Positions 34,077 to 47,500 are shown, numbered from the stretch's first letter. The stretch: DNA of 64,000 nt from Sedimentitalea arenosa (GCF_016428585.1 NZ_JAELVR010000013.1:62001-126000), one strand, 5' to 3'. Program-made: numbers and translations. Notes: generated by a model from the letters alone, not told the origin.

Positions 34077-35285
34077 TCAGGCTTTCCGCGATGCGCGCCG
34101 GCGACGGGCAAAGCCCAGAGCGCCCAGACCCACCAGCAGCAGCGGCGCGGCGGCGGGCAGCGGGACGGCGGCCGGGTTTGTGTCGACCCGCAGGGTGAAA
34201 GACGAACCCGTGAAGTTCGATCCGAGCGCGATCGCGTAGTTGAGGTTCAGGTTGGCCAGATCCTCGATCGAGTCCTGTTCAAGCATGACGCCCTTCAGAA
34301 ACTCTTCAATGTCCGCGATGTCGTCATAGGCATAGGTTTCCCAAAGGCTCTCATCGAGGGAATAGACATCCTTTGCGCTGAGCGTCCCCATCACACCGTC
34401 AAGACTGTCGTCGATTCCGCGGCGCACTTCCCAGCCGAGACCGTTGTCCCAAGCCATGACGAGGGGATCGGAGACGCCATCGAAATCCCACAGCAGCCCG
34501 TCCGGTGCCATCGACTGGTCGAGCCAGTCGCCGAAGATCGCGCCATAGCGGCCATAGAAACCGTCGCTGGTCAGCGTATCCTCGTTGGGGCTGTTCAAGT
34601 CGAATCCCGAGCGGTCGGCGGTGTCGAAGAATCCGCCCAGCGTGAAATTGGGGTTCGGATTGGGCTGCTCCGTGCTGCCGAACAGACCGAAGGGAAACTG
34701 CGAGAACGCGGCTTCATTGTTCGGACCCAGTTCGACGCTACTGGAGAAGGCAAGCCCGTCGCCATCGGTCGATGCCTGAAAGCCCGAGCCGACGCCCGTG
34801 CCAAGTTGCACCGAGAAGCTTTCGAGCTTCTGGCCCGACAGGTTCACGATCCGGTGGAACACTTGGTAGAGCGAGTCACTATCGGTGGTGGTGACATCGA
34901 AGACCAAGTCCACTGGCCCGGTATCCGTCAGTTGCTGCTTGAACCGCTTGCCACTCTGAAAGCCGCTGTTGCACTCTGCTGTGCTCGACGCAAGGATGCA
35001 GCCGTCGAACGTCCCCTGACCGGTCGTGTATCCTGTATTGGACACGCGCAAGCCGGGGTCGCCGGCCTCGGGTGCTGCATAATAGATCTGTCCGTTGGTG
35101 GCGGCATTCGCGTCGGGCAACGTGCGATCATAGACGACGCTGGCGTCGGTGGCGGTCCCGCTGACCGGACCGCCAAGCACGACGTTGTCCGTATTCCATC
35201 CGCTGATGGTCGCCGCGTGGGCGGCCATCGGTGCTGTCGCGGCAATCGCCAACGCGGCTGCCGAGAGTTTCCCCAAGTTCTTCAT
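34077..35285 (-). CDS. VPLPA-CTERM sorting-domain surface protein
   Basis: A 402-residue exported protein. It has a signal peptide (MKNLGKLSAAALAIAATAPMAAHA) and ends in a VPLPA-CTERM anchor: VPLPAAAPLLLVGLGALGF followed by RRRRASRKA. Such tails are recognised by an exosortase/rhombosortase-like system. The body resembles the 'choice-of-anchor F' type and is Asp/Ser/Gly-rich. The start at MKNLGK has GGAGGG immediately upstream. It likely sits at the cell surface or in the matrix. It is flanked by strong terminators, so it is a single-gene unit. Confidence 0.85.
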   Translation of the reverse strand: MKNLGKLSAAALAIAATAPMAAHAATISGWNTDNVVLGGPVSGTATDASVVYDRTLPDANAATNGQIYYAAPEAGDPGLRVSNTGYTTGQGTFDGCILASSTAECNSGFQSGKRFKQQLTDTGPVDLVFDVTTTDSDSLYQVFHRIVNLSGQKLESFSVQLGTGVGSGFQASTDGDGLAFSSSVELGPNNEAAFSQFPFGLFGSTEQPNPNPNFTLGGFFDTADRSGFDLNSPNEDTLTSDGFYGRYGAIFGDWLDQSMAPDGLLWDFDGVSDPLVMAWDNGLGWEVRRGIDDSLDGVMGTLSAKDVYSLDESLWETYAYDDIADIEEFLKGVMLEQDSIEDLANLNLNYAIALGSNFTGSSFTLRVDTNPAAVPLPAAAPLLLVGLGALGFARRRRASRKA

Positions 35286-35479
35286 ATTCCCTCCAAAACT
35301 CAAACACTGTGACCGGTTTCACCCCCAAGTGGCCATCACACACGACCACGAACTGATCATTTTCCGATCAACACATTCGGAAGATTGCATAAACAATTTT
35401 CGAGATCAAATGATATTCTAGCTTTCGCATGTAATTTCGGTGCAATGCGGCGATATGACCGAACCCGCTGCCGACCGCG

Positions 35480-35509
35480 AAAAAAACAGGCGCCCGCGAA
35501 GGGCGCCTG
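35480..35509 (-). terminator. Rho-independent terminator of glnA
   Basis: On the minus strand CAGGCGCCC and GGGCGCCTG form a 9-bp stem with a 5-nt loop, followed by seven T residues. It lies 44 bp after the glnA stop. Confidence 0.9.
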
Positions 35510-35552
35510 TCGACAGGGTTCGGCGCGGGAGTGGCCCGCACGAAGGACCGGA

Positions 35553-36959
35553 TCAGCAGCTGTAGTACATGCCGAATTCGACCGGGTGTGGCGTGTGCTC
35601 GTACTTGTGCACCTCTTCCATCTTCAGTTCGATATAGCCTTCGATCTGCGCCTTGGTGAAGACGTCGCCCTGCAGCAGGAAGTCGTGGTCCTTGGCCAGC
35701 GCCTCCATCGCCTCGCGCAGGCTGCCGCAAACGGTCGGGATGCCTTCCAGCTCCTCGGCGGGCAGGTCATAGAGGTTCTTGTCCATCGCTTCGCCCGGAT
35801 CGATCTTGTTCTTGATCCCGTCGAGCCCGGCCATCAGCAGGGCGGCGAAACACAGGTACGGGTTCGCGGCCGGATCGGGGAAGCGGGCCTCGACACGCTT
35901 GGCCTTGGGGCTTTCTGTCCACGGGATCCGCACACAGCCAGAGCGGTTGCGGGCGGAGTAGGCACGCAGAACCGGGGCCTCGAAGCCGGGGATCAGGCGC
36001 TTGTAGCTGTTGGTCGACGGGTTGGTGAAGGCGTTCAGCGTCTTGGCATGCTTGAGAATGCCACCGATGAAATACAGCGCTTCCTGCGACAGGTCGGCGT
36101 ATTTGTCACCGGCAAAGAGCGGCTTGCCGTCCTTCCAGATCGACATGTTCACATGCATGCCCGACCCGTTGTCGCCATAGATCGGCTTGGGCATGAAGGT
36201 GGCCGATTTGCCATAGGCATGCGCGACGTTGTGGATGACGTATTTGTACTTCTGCAGCTCGTCCGCCTGCTCGGTCAGGGTGCCGAAGATCAGGCCCAGC
36301 TCGTGCTGGCACGAGGCGACCTCGTGGTGGTGCTTGTCCACCTTCATGCCGAGTCGCTTCATGGTCGACAGCATTTCGCTGCGCAGGTCCTGGGCTTCAT
36401 CGGTCGGGTTGACCGGGAAATAGCCGCCCTTCAGGCCCGGGCGGTGACCCATGTTGCCCATCTCGTATTCGGTGTCGGTGTTCCAGGACGCGTCGGTGGC
36501 GTCGACCTCGTAGGAGACCTTGTTGATCGAGTTGCTGAAGCGCACGTCGTCGAACAGGAAGAACTCCGCCTCGGGGCCGAAATAGGCCACGTCGCCGATG
36601 CCCGACGCCTTGAGATACGCCTCGGCCTTCTCGGCGGTGCCGCGCGGGTCGCGCTCATAGGCTTCGCCGGTGTCGGGCTCGACGACCGAGCAATGCAGGC
36701 AGAGCGTCTTCTCGGCATAGAACGGGTCGATATAGGCGCTGTCCGTGTCGGGCATGAGCTTCATGTCCGAAGCCTCGATGGATTTCCAGCCGGCGATCGA
36801 CGACCCGTCGAACATGAAGCCTTCTTCGAGGAAGTCTTCGTCAACCAGGTCGGCCACGACCGTCACGTGCTGAAGCTTGCCCCGCGGATCGGTGAAACGG
36901 ATATCGACATACTCGACATCCTCGTCCTTGATGGTCTTGAGAATTGCGTCCTTGCTCAT
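35553..36959 (-). CDS. glnA: Glutamine synthetase, type I
   Basis: GlnA makes glutamine from glutamate, ammonia and ATP, the entry of ammonia into biosynthesis at low nitrogen. The 468-residue length is standard. Visible signatures are [24 protein letters not shown], the ATP-binding [11 protein letters not shown], and the adenylylation site [10 protein letters not shown], whose tyrosine permits covalent control. It lies 35 bp after glnB, forming the usual alphaproteobacterial glnBA operon, and ends at a strong terminator. Confidence 0.97.
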   Translation of the reverse strand: MSKDAILKTIKDEDVEYVDIRFTDPRGKLQHVTVVADLVDEDFLEEGFMFDGSSIAGWKSIEASDMKLMPDTDSAYIDPFYAEKTLCLHCSVVEPDTGEAYERDPRGTAEKAEAYLKASGIGDVAYFGPEAEFFLFDDVRFSNSINKVSYEVDATDASWNTDTEYEMGNMGHRPGLKGGYFPVNPTDEAQDLRSEMLSTMKRLGMKVDKHHHEVASCQHELGLIFGTLTEQADELQKYKYVIHNVAHAYGKSATFMPKPIYGDNGSGMHVNMSIWKDGKPLFAGDKYADLSQEALYFIGGILKHAKTLNAFTNPSTNSYKRLIPGFEAPVLRAYSARNRSGCVRIPWTESPKAKRVEARFPDPAANPYLCFAALLMAGLDGIKNKIDPGEAMDKNLYDLPAEELEGIPTVCGSLREAMEALAKDHDFLLQGDVFTKAQIEGYIELKMEEVHKYEHTPHPVEFGMYYSC

Positions 36960-36994
36960 TCCCTTTGGTCCTTTCCTAGAAATTGGTAGTATTT

Positions 36995-39052
<2,058 letters not shown>

Positions 39053-39129
39053 CCGCCCCCGCGCGGCATATTCCCCTCGCATCGGTCGCAAAGCTTTGCT
39101 AATCAGCAGCGCATCGCGATGGCGAACGT

Positions 39130-39214
39130 GCGGGTGTGGCGGAATTGGTAGACGCACCAGATTTAGGTTCTGGCGCCGCAAGGCGTGGGGGTTCAAGTCC
39201 CTTCACCCGCACCA
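39130..39214 (+). tRNA. tRNA-Leu (anticodon UAG)
   Basis: An 85-nt class II tRNA: acceptor GCGGGTG/CACCCGC, anticodon stem CCAGA/TCTGG with loop TTTAGGT (anticodon TAG), a long variable arm, T-arm with GGTTCAAGTCC, discriminator A and encoded CCA. Confidence 0.97.
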
Positions 39215-39224
39215 GCCCTCGAAT

Positions 39225-39750
39225 TATTCTTGAGAACAGTAGACCATTTTGCCACTCGTCTTTCAGGCTGCGTTCTGGAACAAGGACTCGTGGCCATAAG
39301 ACGGCAGTTGCGGCGAGGGTGATCACGGACAGGAAGACCTCTAGGCATGTGTCACATCTGGTCGCTACGCGCCGCCAGCCCCTGAGCCCTCCGAAAATGA
39401 TCTTGATCCGGTTGCGTGGTTGAATTCCTGCGTTGAGGAAATTGGTGGTCGTCTTGCGTTGGTATCGACTTGGTAATCGGACGCATATCCCGTTGTCTTT
39501 CGCCCAAAGCAGTCGGTCGACGTCTGGGGAGCGGTTGAGCAGAACTCACGCGCCAATGTACCAAAGTAGACGGTTTCCCGACCAAGAGCGACGAATAGTG
39601 TGAGTGGTCGGCGACGGTTGTCGGAGATAGCGCGCCGTTTGATCCTTGTTGGGACGTTGCTGAGCAATGCCTCGGGGAGGAGGACCCTTTGATTTCCGTC
39701 AAGTGTCGTGAAGCATGCGCTCTATCAGAAATCAATGAGTCCTGACCCTA
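39225..39750 (-). pseudogene. IS5-family transposase relic
   Basis: Read on the minus strand, one frame gives RNRIKIIFGGLRGWRRVATR, then CDTCLEVFLSVITLAATAVL, the C-terminal signature of IS5-type DDE transposases. An upstream frame gives RRPLTLFVALGRETVYFGTL, resembling the middle of the same protein. The parts are out of frame with one another, so the gene is dead. The sequence ATCAATGAGTCCTGACCCTA near 39731-39750 may be the remaining element end. It lies directly beside tRNA-Leu. Confidence 0.7.
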
Positions 39751-39968
39751 AGAGCCCTTGTCGGGTCACCTAAGAAAACCCCTTGCATCGGGCCTCCCGC
39801 AACGCCGGATGCGCGAAAGGTTCGCGCACTTAATCGGCGTCATCTCTTACAGTGAAACTCCCGTTTCCGACGCGGAGTTCCGACCGGCGCGCGAAGCCTT
39901 CACTCACAGGACTTTTTTGGGCCACGAACCCATTTCCCTTGGGCCCCGACATGCTGCAACACCCTGCT
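39751..39968. other. Intergenic region between IS relic and RND permease
   Basis: About 220 bp with short open frames on both strands that have no recognisable product. No hairpin with a T-run was seen after the RND permease stop. Confidence 0.4.
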
Positions 39969-42900
39969 TCAGGCCGAAGCTCCGTCGCGTAGCGCCACAT
40001 CGTCGAGCTCCTCGGCCAGCGCCTTGGCGCTGGAGGCACGGGGTTTGGAGAGGCCGCCGAGCAGCGAGTAGGCCGCCGGTGTCAGGAACAGCGTGAACAC
40101 AGCTGCAAGGCCGAGGCCGCCGACGATCACCCACCCGATCGCTGCGCGCGCTTCTGCACCGGGGCCGCCGCCCAGGATCAACGGGAGGCCAGACATCACG
40201 GTGCAGATCAGCGTCATCGAGATCGGCCGCAACCGGGCCTGCGCGGCCTCGAAAGCCGCGTCGACCGCCGATTTGCCTTCGTCGCGCAACTGGTTGGCGA
40301 ACTCCACCAGCAGGATGCCGTTCTTGGCCATGACCCCGATCAGCATGAGAACACCGATTTGGCTGTAGATATTGATCGTCGTGCCCGTCACCAGCATGGC
40401 GTAGATTGCGGCACAGACGCCGAAGGGGACCGTCAGCATCACTACCAGCGCACTGGTCAGGCTCTCGAACTGCGCCAGCAGCACGAGGAAAACGACCAGC
40501 AACGCGATCACATAGGTCGCTGTCAACGCGGACGACGTTTCGTCGAGCGATGCCGCCTCGCCCAGAAGGATCAGGCCGATCCCCTCGGGCAGTCGGTCCT
40601 GCGCCAAGGCGCGGACATCGTCGATCACCTCTCTCAACGTGACCTGAGGCGACACCGAGGCGTCGATCTCGATGGCGCGCCGCTGTGCGTGGCGGTCGAG
40701 TTCCGCCGCCACGCCCTTTTCCTCGAAGGTGACGATCTGGCTCAATGGCACCAACTCGCCGACTTCCGATCGCACGTAGAGGTTCATCAGGTCGATCGGA
40801 TCGCGCACAGCCCCTGCCGCCGATTGCAGAAGCACGGGTACCGCTTCGTCGTCGATGGTCAATTCAGCGATTTCGTCCTCGTCGATCAGCGCGCGCAGAG
40901 TATTCGACAGCATCGACATCGGCACCCGGAGGTCCGAAGCCCGGGACCTGTCCACGCCGATACTGAGCTGGGGCTGCGTCGCCTGGTACTGGACGCGCAC
41001 GCCCGACAGACCTTCGACCTGAGCGAGGTCGCGCGCGAACGTATCGGCCGCCGCGGCGATACCGGGATAGTTTGCGCCGGTCAGCGCGATGCTCAGACCG
41101 CCGCCGGACCCGCCGCCCCGCAGACCCAGGCTGTTGCCGCCAGAGATGCGGCTCTGCGCCCCCGGGATCATGTCCAGATCGGCCCGGATGGCGTCTTCGA
41201 TATCGCCCTGCGACGTCTCGCGTTCGTCCCAAGGGATCAGCCGCACGGCTATCGCGCCCCGGTTCAAGTCATAACGCCCGGTGATCGAGAACAACCCCTC
41301 GGCCACCCCCTGCTGGATAAAGGGGCGCAGGATATTCTCGACCTGAACGACCTGCCGGTCGGTGTAGTCTAGGCTCGTGCCGTCCGGCCCTTGAATCCAG
41401 ACCGACACCATGCCCCGGTCCTCCGGCGGGACGAGCTCTTCGCCAAGGTCGTCATAGACGAAGGCCGCACCGCCCGCCAGCAGCGTCGCCGCGACGATGG
41501 TGACCAGGGGAGCCTGGATCATCGGCTTCACCATCGCGCGGTACAGCGCGGCAAGACGATTGCCGATCCCTTCGAACAAACCACCGTTCTGCCCGAGCGG
41601 ATCGCCCAGAGACGCCAGCATCGGGCACATGGTGAGCGCGACGAAAGACGAAATCACCACCGTGACCGCGAGCACGAACCCGAATTCCGTGAAAAGCCGT
41701 CCGGCGTCACCCGGCAGGAAGGAAATCGGCACGAAAACGGCAATGAGCGTCGCCGTGGTGGCGACCACCGCGAAGAAGACCTGGTGCGATCCGATCACCG
41801 CGGCGGCCTTGGCACCCATGCCTTCCTGCCGACGGCGCTGGATATTCTCGGTCACGACGATCGCGTCATCCACGACCAGCCCCGTCGCCAGAACCAGCGC
41901 AAGAAGCGTGATGAGATTGACCGAGAACCCCATCAACCAGATGCCTGCGATCGATCCGGTGAGCGCGATCGGAATCGCCACCGCGGGGATCAGCGTCGCG
42001 GTGAGACGTCCGAAGAACATCCACATAACCGCCACAACGATGACCAGCGCCAGCGACAAGGTCTTGATCACCTCGGTGATCGACCCCTTGATGAACACGG
42101 CATCGTCGCTCGTCACCTGAAACCCAAGGTCCGGAAACCGAAGCTTCAATCGATCTATTGCGCTCGATATCTCCTCGGAAATACGGACTGTGTTGGACTG
42201 CGCCTGCCGGACCACGCCGAGGCTGATGACCATTCGTCCATCGAGCCGCGCCACGCTTTCGGGCGAGGCGATCCCGAAATAGACCGACGCCACGTCGCCC
42301 AGTCGCACATCATCGCGCAACAACAGGTCCTCGATCCGTGCGGGGCTTGACACGGTCGCATCCGCGCGCACCAGGACTTCGAGCGAGCCCGAGCCGAAAC
42401 TGCCGACCGGCACGTCGAACTGTGCCGCGCGCAATACGTCCGCGACCTCTCCGATGGAGAGCTCGAAAGCGGCGAGACGCGCCGGGTCCACCTCGACGCG
42501 CAGGACCCTTTGCCGATCTCCGAAGAGAACGACCTCCGCCACGCCGTCGACGGCGGTGAATTCGGTCGCCACCGCGTCTTCAACGAGTCGCGTGAGCTCA
42601 TCTATGGGGCGGGTTTCGCTCCAGACGGCGACATCGACGATCGGGTCGGCATCCTGTTCGGACTTGACCACGAACAGGTCTTCGACCCCGCTTGGCAGGC
42701 GATTTTCGACCCGCGCCACCGCCTCGCGGACATCGTTGGACGCGTTGGCGAGATCGCGGTCCGGGCTGAACTCGACCCGCATCCGGAAATTGCCCTCTTC
42801 CGAAGAGGTGCGCACCGACCGAACACCGGCGACCCGCGCCACGGCGCCCTCCACTAAGGAAGCGACTTCGGCATCGACGGTGGTCGGCGAGGCACCGGGA

Positions 42901-43067
42901 TAGTTTGCCCGAACGGAGACAACAGGCCGGTCCACATCGGGCAACTCGCGCACCTCGACGCCCCAGAAAGCACCGATGCCAGCGATCACGATCAGAAGGC
43001 TCATCACCGCAGCAAGATAGGGCCTTCGCACGCTGAGATCGCTGATGCCCCGACCGCCGATCATCAT
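39969..43067 (-). CDS. RND multidrug efflux permease
   Basis: A 1032-residue inner-membrane proton-driven exporter of the AcrB/MexF superfamily. It has an N-terminal helix (PYLAAVMSLLIVIAGIGAF), two large periplasmic loops, the GLVVDDAIVVTENI motif in TM4 with the proton-relay aspartates, and twelve predicted membrane segments. It is coupled to the adaptor gene by an ATGA overlap. No outer-membrane channel gene is adjacent, so a shared TolC-type partner is expected. Substrates cannot be predicted. Confidence 0.93.
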   Translation of the reverse strand: MMIGGRGISDLSVRRPYLAAVMSLLIVIAGIGAFWGVEVRELPDVDRPVVSVRANYPGASPTTVDAEVASLVEGAVARVAGVRSVRTSSEEGNFRMRVEFSPDRDLANASNDVREAVARVENRLPSGVEDLFVVKSEQDADPIVDVAVWSETRPIDELTRLVEDAVATEFTAVDGVAEVVLFGDRQRVLRVEVDPARLAAFELSIGEVADVLRAAQFDVPVGSFGSGSLEVLVRADATVSSPARIEDLLLRDDVRLGDVASVYFGIASPESVARLDGRMVISLGVVRQAQSNTVRISEEISSAIDRLKLRFPDLGFQVTSDDAVFIKGSITEVIKTLSLALVIVVAVMWMFFGRLTATLIPAVAIPIALTGSIAGIWLMGFSVNLITLLALVLATGLVVDDAIVVTENIQRRRQEGMGAKAAAVIGSHQVFFAVVATTATLIAVFVPISFLPGDAGRLFTEFGFVLAVTVVISSFVALTMCPMLASLGDPLGQNGGLFEGIGNRLAALYRAMVKPMIQAPLVTIVAATLLAGGAAFVYDDLGEELVPPEDRGMVSVWIQGPDGTSLDYTDRQVVQVENILRPFIQQGVAEGLFSITGRYDLNRGAIAVRLIPWDERETSQGDIEDAIRADLDMIPGAQSRISGGNSLGLRGGGSGGGLSIALTGANYPGIAAAADTFARDLAQVEGLSGVRVQYQATQPQLSIGVDRSRASDLRVPMSMLSNTLRALIDEDEIAELTIDDEAVPVLLQSAAGAVRDPIDLMNLYVRSEVGELVPLSQIVTFEEKGVAAELDRHAQRRAIEIDASVSPQVTLREVIDDVRALAQDRLPEGIGLILLGEAASLDETSSALTATYVIALLVVFLVLLAQFESLTSALVVMLTVPFGVCAAIYAMLVTGTTINIYSQIGVLMLIGVMAKNGILLVEFANQLRDEGKSAVDAAFEAAQARLRPISMTLICTVMSGLPLILGGGPGAEARAAIGWVIVGGLGLAAVFTLFLTPAAYSLLGGLSKPRASSAKALAEELDDVALRDGASA

Positions 43068-44173
43068 GAGCTTGCACCTGCACGCGCATTGAGTACCTGC
43101 ACCGCCGAGTCCGGACTCAAACGCTGCGTACCTTCCACGACGATGGCATCGTCCTCGCTCAACGGGCCATCGACGATCACGAGTCCGCCGCGCCGACGCA
43201 CCAGACGCACCGCGACCTTTTCGGCCCTGCCCGCCGAGACCCGCCAGACATGCAGGCTGCCTTCAGAAAATTGCAGGGCAAGTTCCGGCACCGCCGGGAA
43301 CACCTTGCCCGGCAGATCGAGACGCAGCGAGAAGGAGGTTCCAGGGCGCAGGTAGTCGCCCGCGTTGTCTATCGATGCGCGCACCCGCGCGGTGCGCGTG
43401 GCGGCATTCACCCGACTGTCGATCTCGGCGATCTCGCCATCGAATATCCGCCCCTCGACGGACGGTGTCGTCGCGGAAACGGGCAGTCCGAGCTCCACGC
43501 GACCGAGGAGCGCTTCGGGCAGATCGAACTCCACGAGGATCCGGCTTCGATCGTCGAAACTCGACACCGGATCATCGACCGCAACGCGATCGCCGATCTC
43601 GACCGTCGCGATCCCGGTGATGCCGTCGAACGGCGCGGAAAGCACGCGGTCGCTCAACTCCTCGCCCGCTTTCTCGAGCTCGATCTCGGCCACCCGGTAG
43701 TCCGTCTCGGCCTGTTCCAGCCGCGCTGTGGCCGCCGCGCCCGTGTTTTGAAGTCGCCGATACCTGTCGCGCTCTTCAGTGGCCCGCTGCAAGCGCGCCT
43801 CAGCAAGAGAAACAACCAGTCGCTGATCGACGTTTTCGAGCCGCATGAGCACGTCACCCGCGGCGAACTTGCGCCCCGGCGCGACGTCAAGCGAGATGAT
43901 TTCTCCTGACGCAGGTGCGCGCAGCGTGACCGAGCGGACCGCGAACCCCGTCCCGATGGCTGTGAACGACAGGTCATCCCGCACCATCCCGGCCCTTGCA
44001 ACCATTACCGGAGTGGCCTGGCCAGCATCGGTTGCAGCGGTGGAGCGAGGCGCTTCGGCTGCGGCCCCATGCCACAAGGCAATCGCCTCTGCCCGGTATT
44101 GCCAAGCGACCCCTGCAGCAACCACGAGCACAAAGCACAGCATCGCCTGCTTCCAGAAGGCAGTCGTCTTCAT
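43064..44173 (-). CDS. RND periplasmic adaptor subunit
   Basis: A 369-residue membrane-fusion protein. It has an N-terminal membrane anchor (FWKQAMLCFVLVVAAGVAW), a lipoyl-type half motif (TLRAPASGEIISLDVAPGRKFAAGDVL), a coiled-coil hairpin (about 120-170), then the second lipoyl half (LSAPFDGITGIATVEIGDRV) and beta-barrel domains. It links the permease to an outer-membrane channel. It is first gene of the two-gene unit and divergent from a large transcriptional regulator. Confidence 0.92.
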   Translation of the reverse strand: MKTTAFWKQAMLCFVLVVAAGVAWQYRAEAIALWHGAAAEAPRSTAATDAGQATPVMVARAGMVRDDLSFTAIGTGFAVRSVTLRAPASGEIISLDVAPGRKFAAGDVLMRLENVDQRLVVSLAEARLQRATEERDRYRRLQNTGAAATARLEQAETDYRVAEIELEKAGEELSDRVLSAPFDGITGIATVEIGDRVAVDDPVSSFDDRSRILVEFDLPEALLGRVELGLPVSATTPSVEGRIFDGEIAEIDSRVNAATRTARVRASIDNAGDYLRPGTSFSLRLDLPGKVFPAVPELALQFSEGSLHVWRVSAGRAEKVAVRLVRRRGGLVIVDGPLSEDDAIVVEGTQRLSPDSAVQVLNARAGASS

Positions 44174-44571
44174 TGACGATGTTCCCGGAATACTGGGTCA
44201 GTATGTGTTTTGCACATCGGTCACGGTTCCTTTCCCCAAAAGATACGACAGGCCGCGACGAAAAGCACCTCACGTTCCCTTTTGCCGTCGCAAAGGCGTC
44301 CGGCGTGGTGGCCGATTGCTATTTTTGGCATCCTTCGGGCGCGCCCTTGGAATCTGCGAAAGATGGTAGGTCGATGCGGCGCCACCACCAAGCATCCCTT
44401 CCATGCCTCTTGCCAGGCACCGAGATCCGCGCGATGGGCGGCACCCTCACGGCCAGTTACACAGGTTGTCAAGACGCGAATACCCTCACTGTCTCTGTCT
44501 ACTGTAGGCCGCTAGGGTGTATATTGAGGTTGGTTTCCACGCCGGTGGGAGCACGTGGGGCACAGACGCAG
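44174..44571. promoter_or_regulatory. Divergent promoter region of RND pump and regulator
   Basis: A 398-bp gap containing a palindrome ATACTG-GGT-CAGTAT at 44190-44204, just upstream of the adaptor start, where it could cover the pump promoter. No other strong repeat was seen, and open frames here look spurious. Confidence 0.45.
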
Positions 44572-47500
44572 ATGATTTATCAGTTCGCCGGATTTGAACT
44601 CGACACAGATACCGGTGAACTGCGCCGTGCGGGCCAGTCGATTTCGATCGCACCGAAAGCCTTTTCCGTTCTGACCTACCTGGTCAAGAACCACGACCGG
44701 ATGGTGTCGAAGTCTGAACTGCTGGATGCATTCTGGTCCGCGAACGTCTCCGAAGCCGCGCTGCAGACTACCATCAGTCTTGTGCGCAAGGCTCTGCAGG
44801 CAGGACCGGATCAAGCACCGATCATCAAGACTCTTCACGGCAAGGGCTTTCGTCTGGTCAGCCCTGTGACGATCGTCGCCGATCCAACACCGATGCCGCC
44901 CACAACCGCTCTGCGACACGTTCAGGAACGTCGTCTTGTCTCGGTCCTGTACGCGCAGATCTCGGCGGAGTCTGACGGGCTTGCGCAGGTGGAGCGATCG
45001 CGACTAAAGGCTGAGTTCATCCAGATCGCACGCCAACAGATCGAGGCCGACAAAGGGCAGCTGATCCGGATGATGATGGACGATTTCACTGTCTCTTTCG
45101 GCCTGACCCCGCATTTCGAAGACGGGGCGAGACGGGCAGCCTATTGCGCCTGGCAGTTGGCGGAACAGGTTCGCTCCGTCGGGCGCACGGGTGTCTCCGT
45201 TTCCTTCGGCATCGAGACCGGAACGGTTCTGAATGACGGGGCCGACTCCGGTTGGACGGCACCTGACGAGATCGAACATCGCGCATCGCGACTTGCACGC
45301 GATGCTGCCCCCGGCACGATTCACATCAACGAGACCACCAAGCTTCAACTTGGCGAAGAGGCGCGGTGCGTTCCGATCGGCCAAGGGTATCTGCTGACCG
45401 CCCCCCCGGAACAGAGATCCGGAATCCCCGCCCGGCCGCACATCCGCCCGACCCGCTTTGTCGGGCGCAAGGCCGAACACGCCTTCCTGACCGCAGCTTG
45501 GGACGGTGCGCAAAGCGGCAGCGGCAAGGCGGTGACACTGTCAGGACCCGCCGGGATCGGAAAGACCCGCTTGGTCTCGGAGTTTCTCGCCGCGGCACAT
45601 CTTGGACCTGAGCGAAAGACCGTGGTCCAATGTCTGCCACGCTTGCAGGACAGCGCGATGGCACCAATCCGACAAATGTGTCGTCGATTGTTCGACGCCC
45701 TGCCCGACTCGCTGCTGGAGGATAGACTCGATCGTGCTTTGCTCGGCTGGTTCCTGGACAGGCCCGAACGCCCCGATCCAATCCTCGAAAGCGTCTCTGA
45801 TCAGATGCGCCGGGTCCAGAGTCGTGCCTTGGTCTTGCGATTGCTGAACGAAATCTGCACAGCGACACCGCTGATCCTTGTCTTCGAGGACACGCACTGG
45901 ATGGATCGCGAGTCGCGCGCTTATCTCGACGAGCTAGCCCGAAACGCGGATTCAATGGCGCTGCTGCTCCTCATCACCACGCGCTCCGGTGCCACATCCG
46001 CGTCGGACAGTGCGTCGCTCCTGCTCTCCCCCCTTGGCCGTGACGAGAGCCTTGCCCTGCTGCGGGAGATGCCGGAAGCAGCGGACCTTGGCACCGAGGA
46101 GGCGGTTACGCTGGTCGATCGCGCCGGAGGAAATCCATTCTTCCTCGAAGAACTGGCGCTCGCGCTCCGGTCGGAAAACGAAGTACGGACGAATCTTCCG
46201 GAAACCGTTCAGTCCGTCATGGAGGTGCGGATCGCCGATCTGGAAGTCCGCGCGCGCACCCTGCTTTATGCGATCTCCGTCGCCGGTCCGGCCGCCCGGC
46301 TCGGTCATGTCGCCGACCTGCTCGGATTGTCCGAAGCCGAGATCGGATCGGATCTCGCGCACCTCGTCGAGCTGGGTTTTCTGGTCGCGGAAGCGGACTG
46401 CTACGGTTTCCGCCACGCGCTGCTGCATGACACGGCATATGCGATGATCGCACCGGACGACCGCAAGAGTCTGCACAAACATGTGGCGCATTTGCTGGAG
46501 AGTATGCCGGAAAACGAGCCCGTTCGCCCTGAAACGCTGGCCTGGCATCTTCAGCAGGCCGACGAGACCGAACAGGCGCTCGTTCAGTGGACGCGCGCGA
46601 GCCAGGCGGCCATGTATCGCTCGGACCGGCAGGACGCGATATCCTTTGCCCGGAACGGTCTGTCACTACTCGCGCCCGATTTCCCAGACGCTGCTGAACA
46701 CGAACTGAGATTGCAACTGTCGCTCGGGACCGCGCTGATGGCGGTTGAGGGATATGGTTCCGCGCGCGTCGGAACCGCGCTCGACCGCGCCCGCGTCCTC
46801 GGTGATGGCCGCGCGTCGTTCAAGAACCAGACGCGCATCCGGGCCGGTCTTTGGGTCCATACCTGGGTTGCGGGCAAGCTTGCGGAGTCGATCGATCACG
46901 CCGAAACCCTGTTGCGCATGGCCCGGCAGGCCGAGGACCCTGCCCTGCTCCTGCAGGCCCATGCCGGCCTTGGTGCGGTATTGGTGCATGCCGGCAACCT
47001 GACCGCGGCGCAGGACCATCTCAAGGCTGGATTGTTCCATGCGACACCCGACATCGTGTCATCGATCACGGTCCAGAACTCCGCCGTGACCTGCGCGGCC
47101 TATGCGTCATGGGTTGCAGGATTGCGAGGGAACACCGAGGAAATGCATGGCTTCTGCGAACACGCCTCCGATCTCGGCAAAGCCGTCAGTAACCCTTTCG
47201 CGCGCGCGATCAGCCTTTCGCTTTGTTCGGCGGCCCGCATGTTCGTCGGCGATGTCGAGGGCTGCCAAACGCTCGCCTCAAAGGCCGCAACCCTTAGCCG
47301 CGAACACCACTTTCCGTTCTGGCTGGGCACCGGGCTGATCCTGTCGGGCTGGGCACTAGGGCAGCGCGGACAATTCGACCGGGCCTTTGACGAGATCGAC
47401 GAGGGGCTCGCCGTTTTCCGGGAAACGGGCGCACGGGTGCAATTGGCGAACTGGTACGGATTGAAGGCCGACACCTGCCTTTCAGCCGACCAGCCGGAGC

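Noticed and set aside
39758-40096. Short open frames on both strands between the IS relic and the RND permease
   Set aside because: They have no family pattern, and part overlaps the permease gene in another frame.
43996-44571. N-terminal extension of the pump regulator upstream of 44572
   Set aside because: The extra residues overlap the divergent adaptor gene and lack any domain; the winged helix begins right after the chosen ATG.
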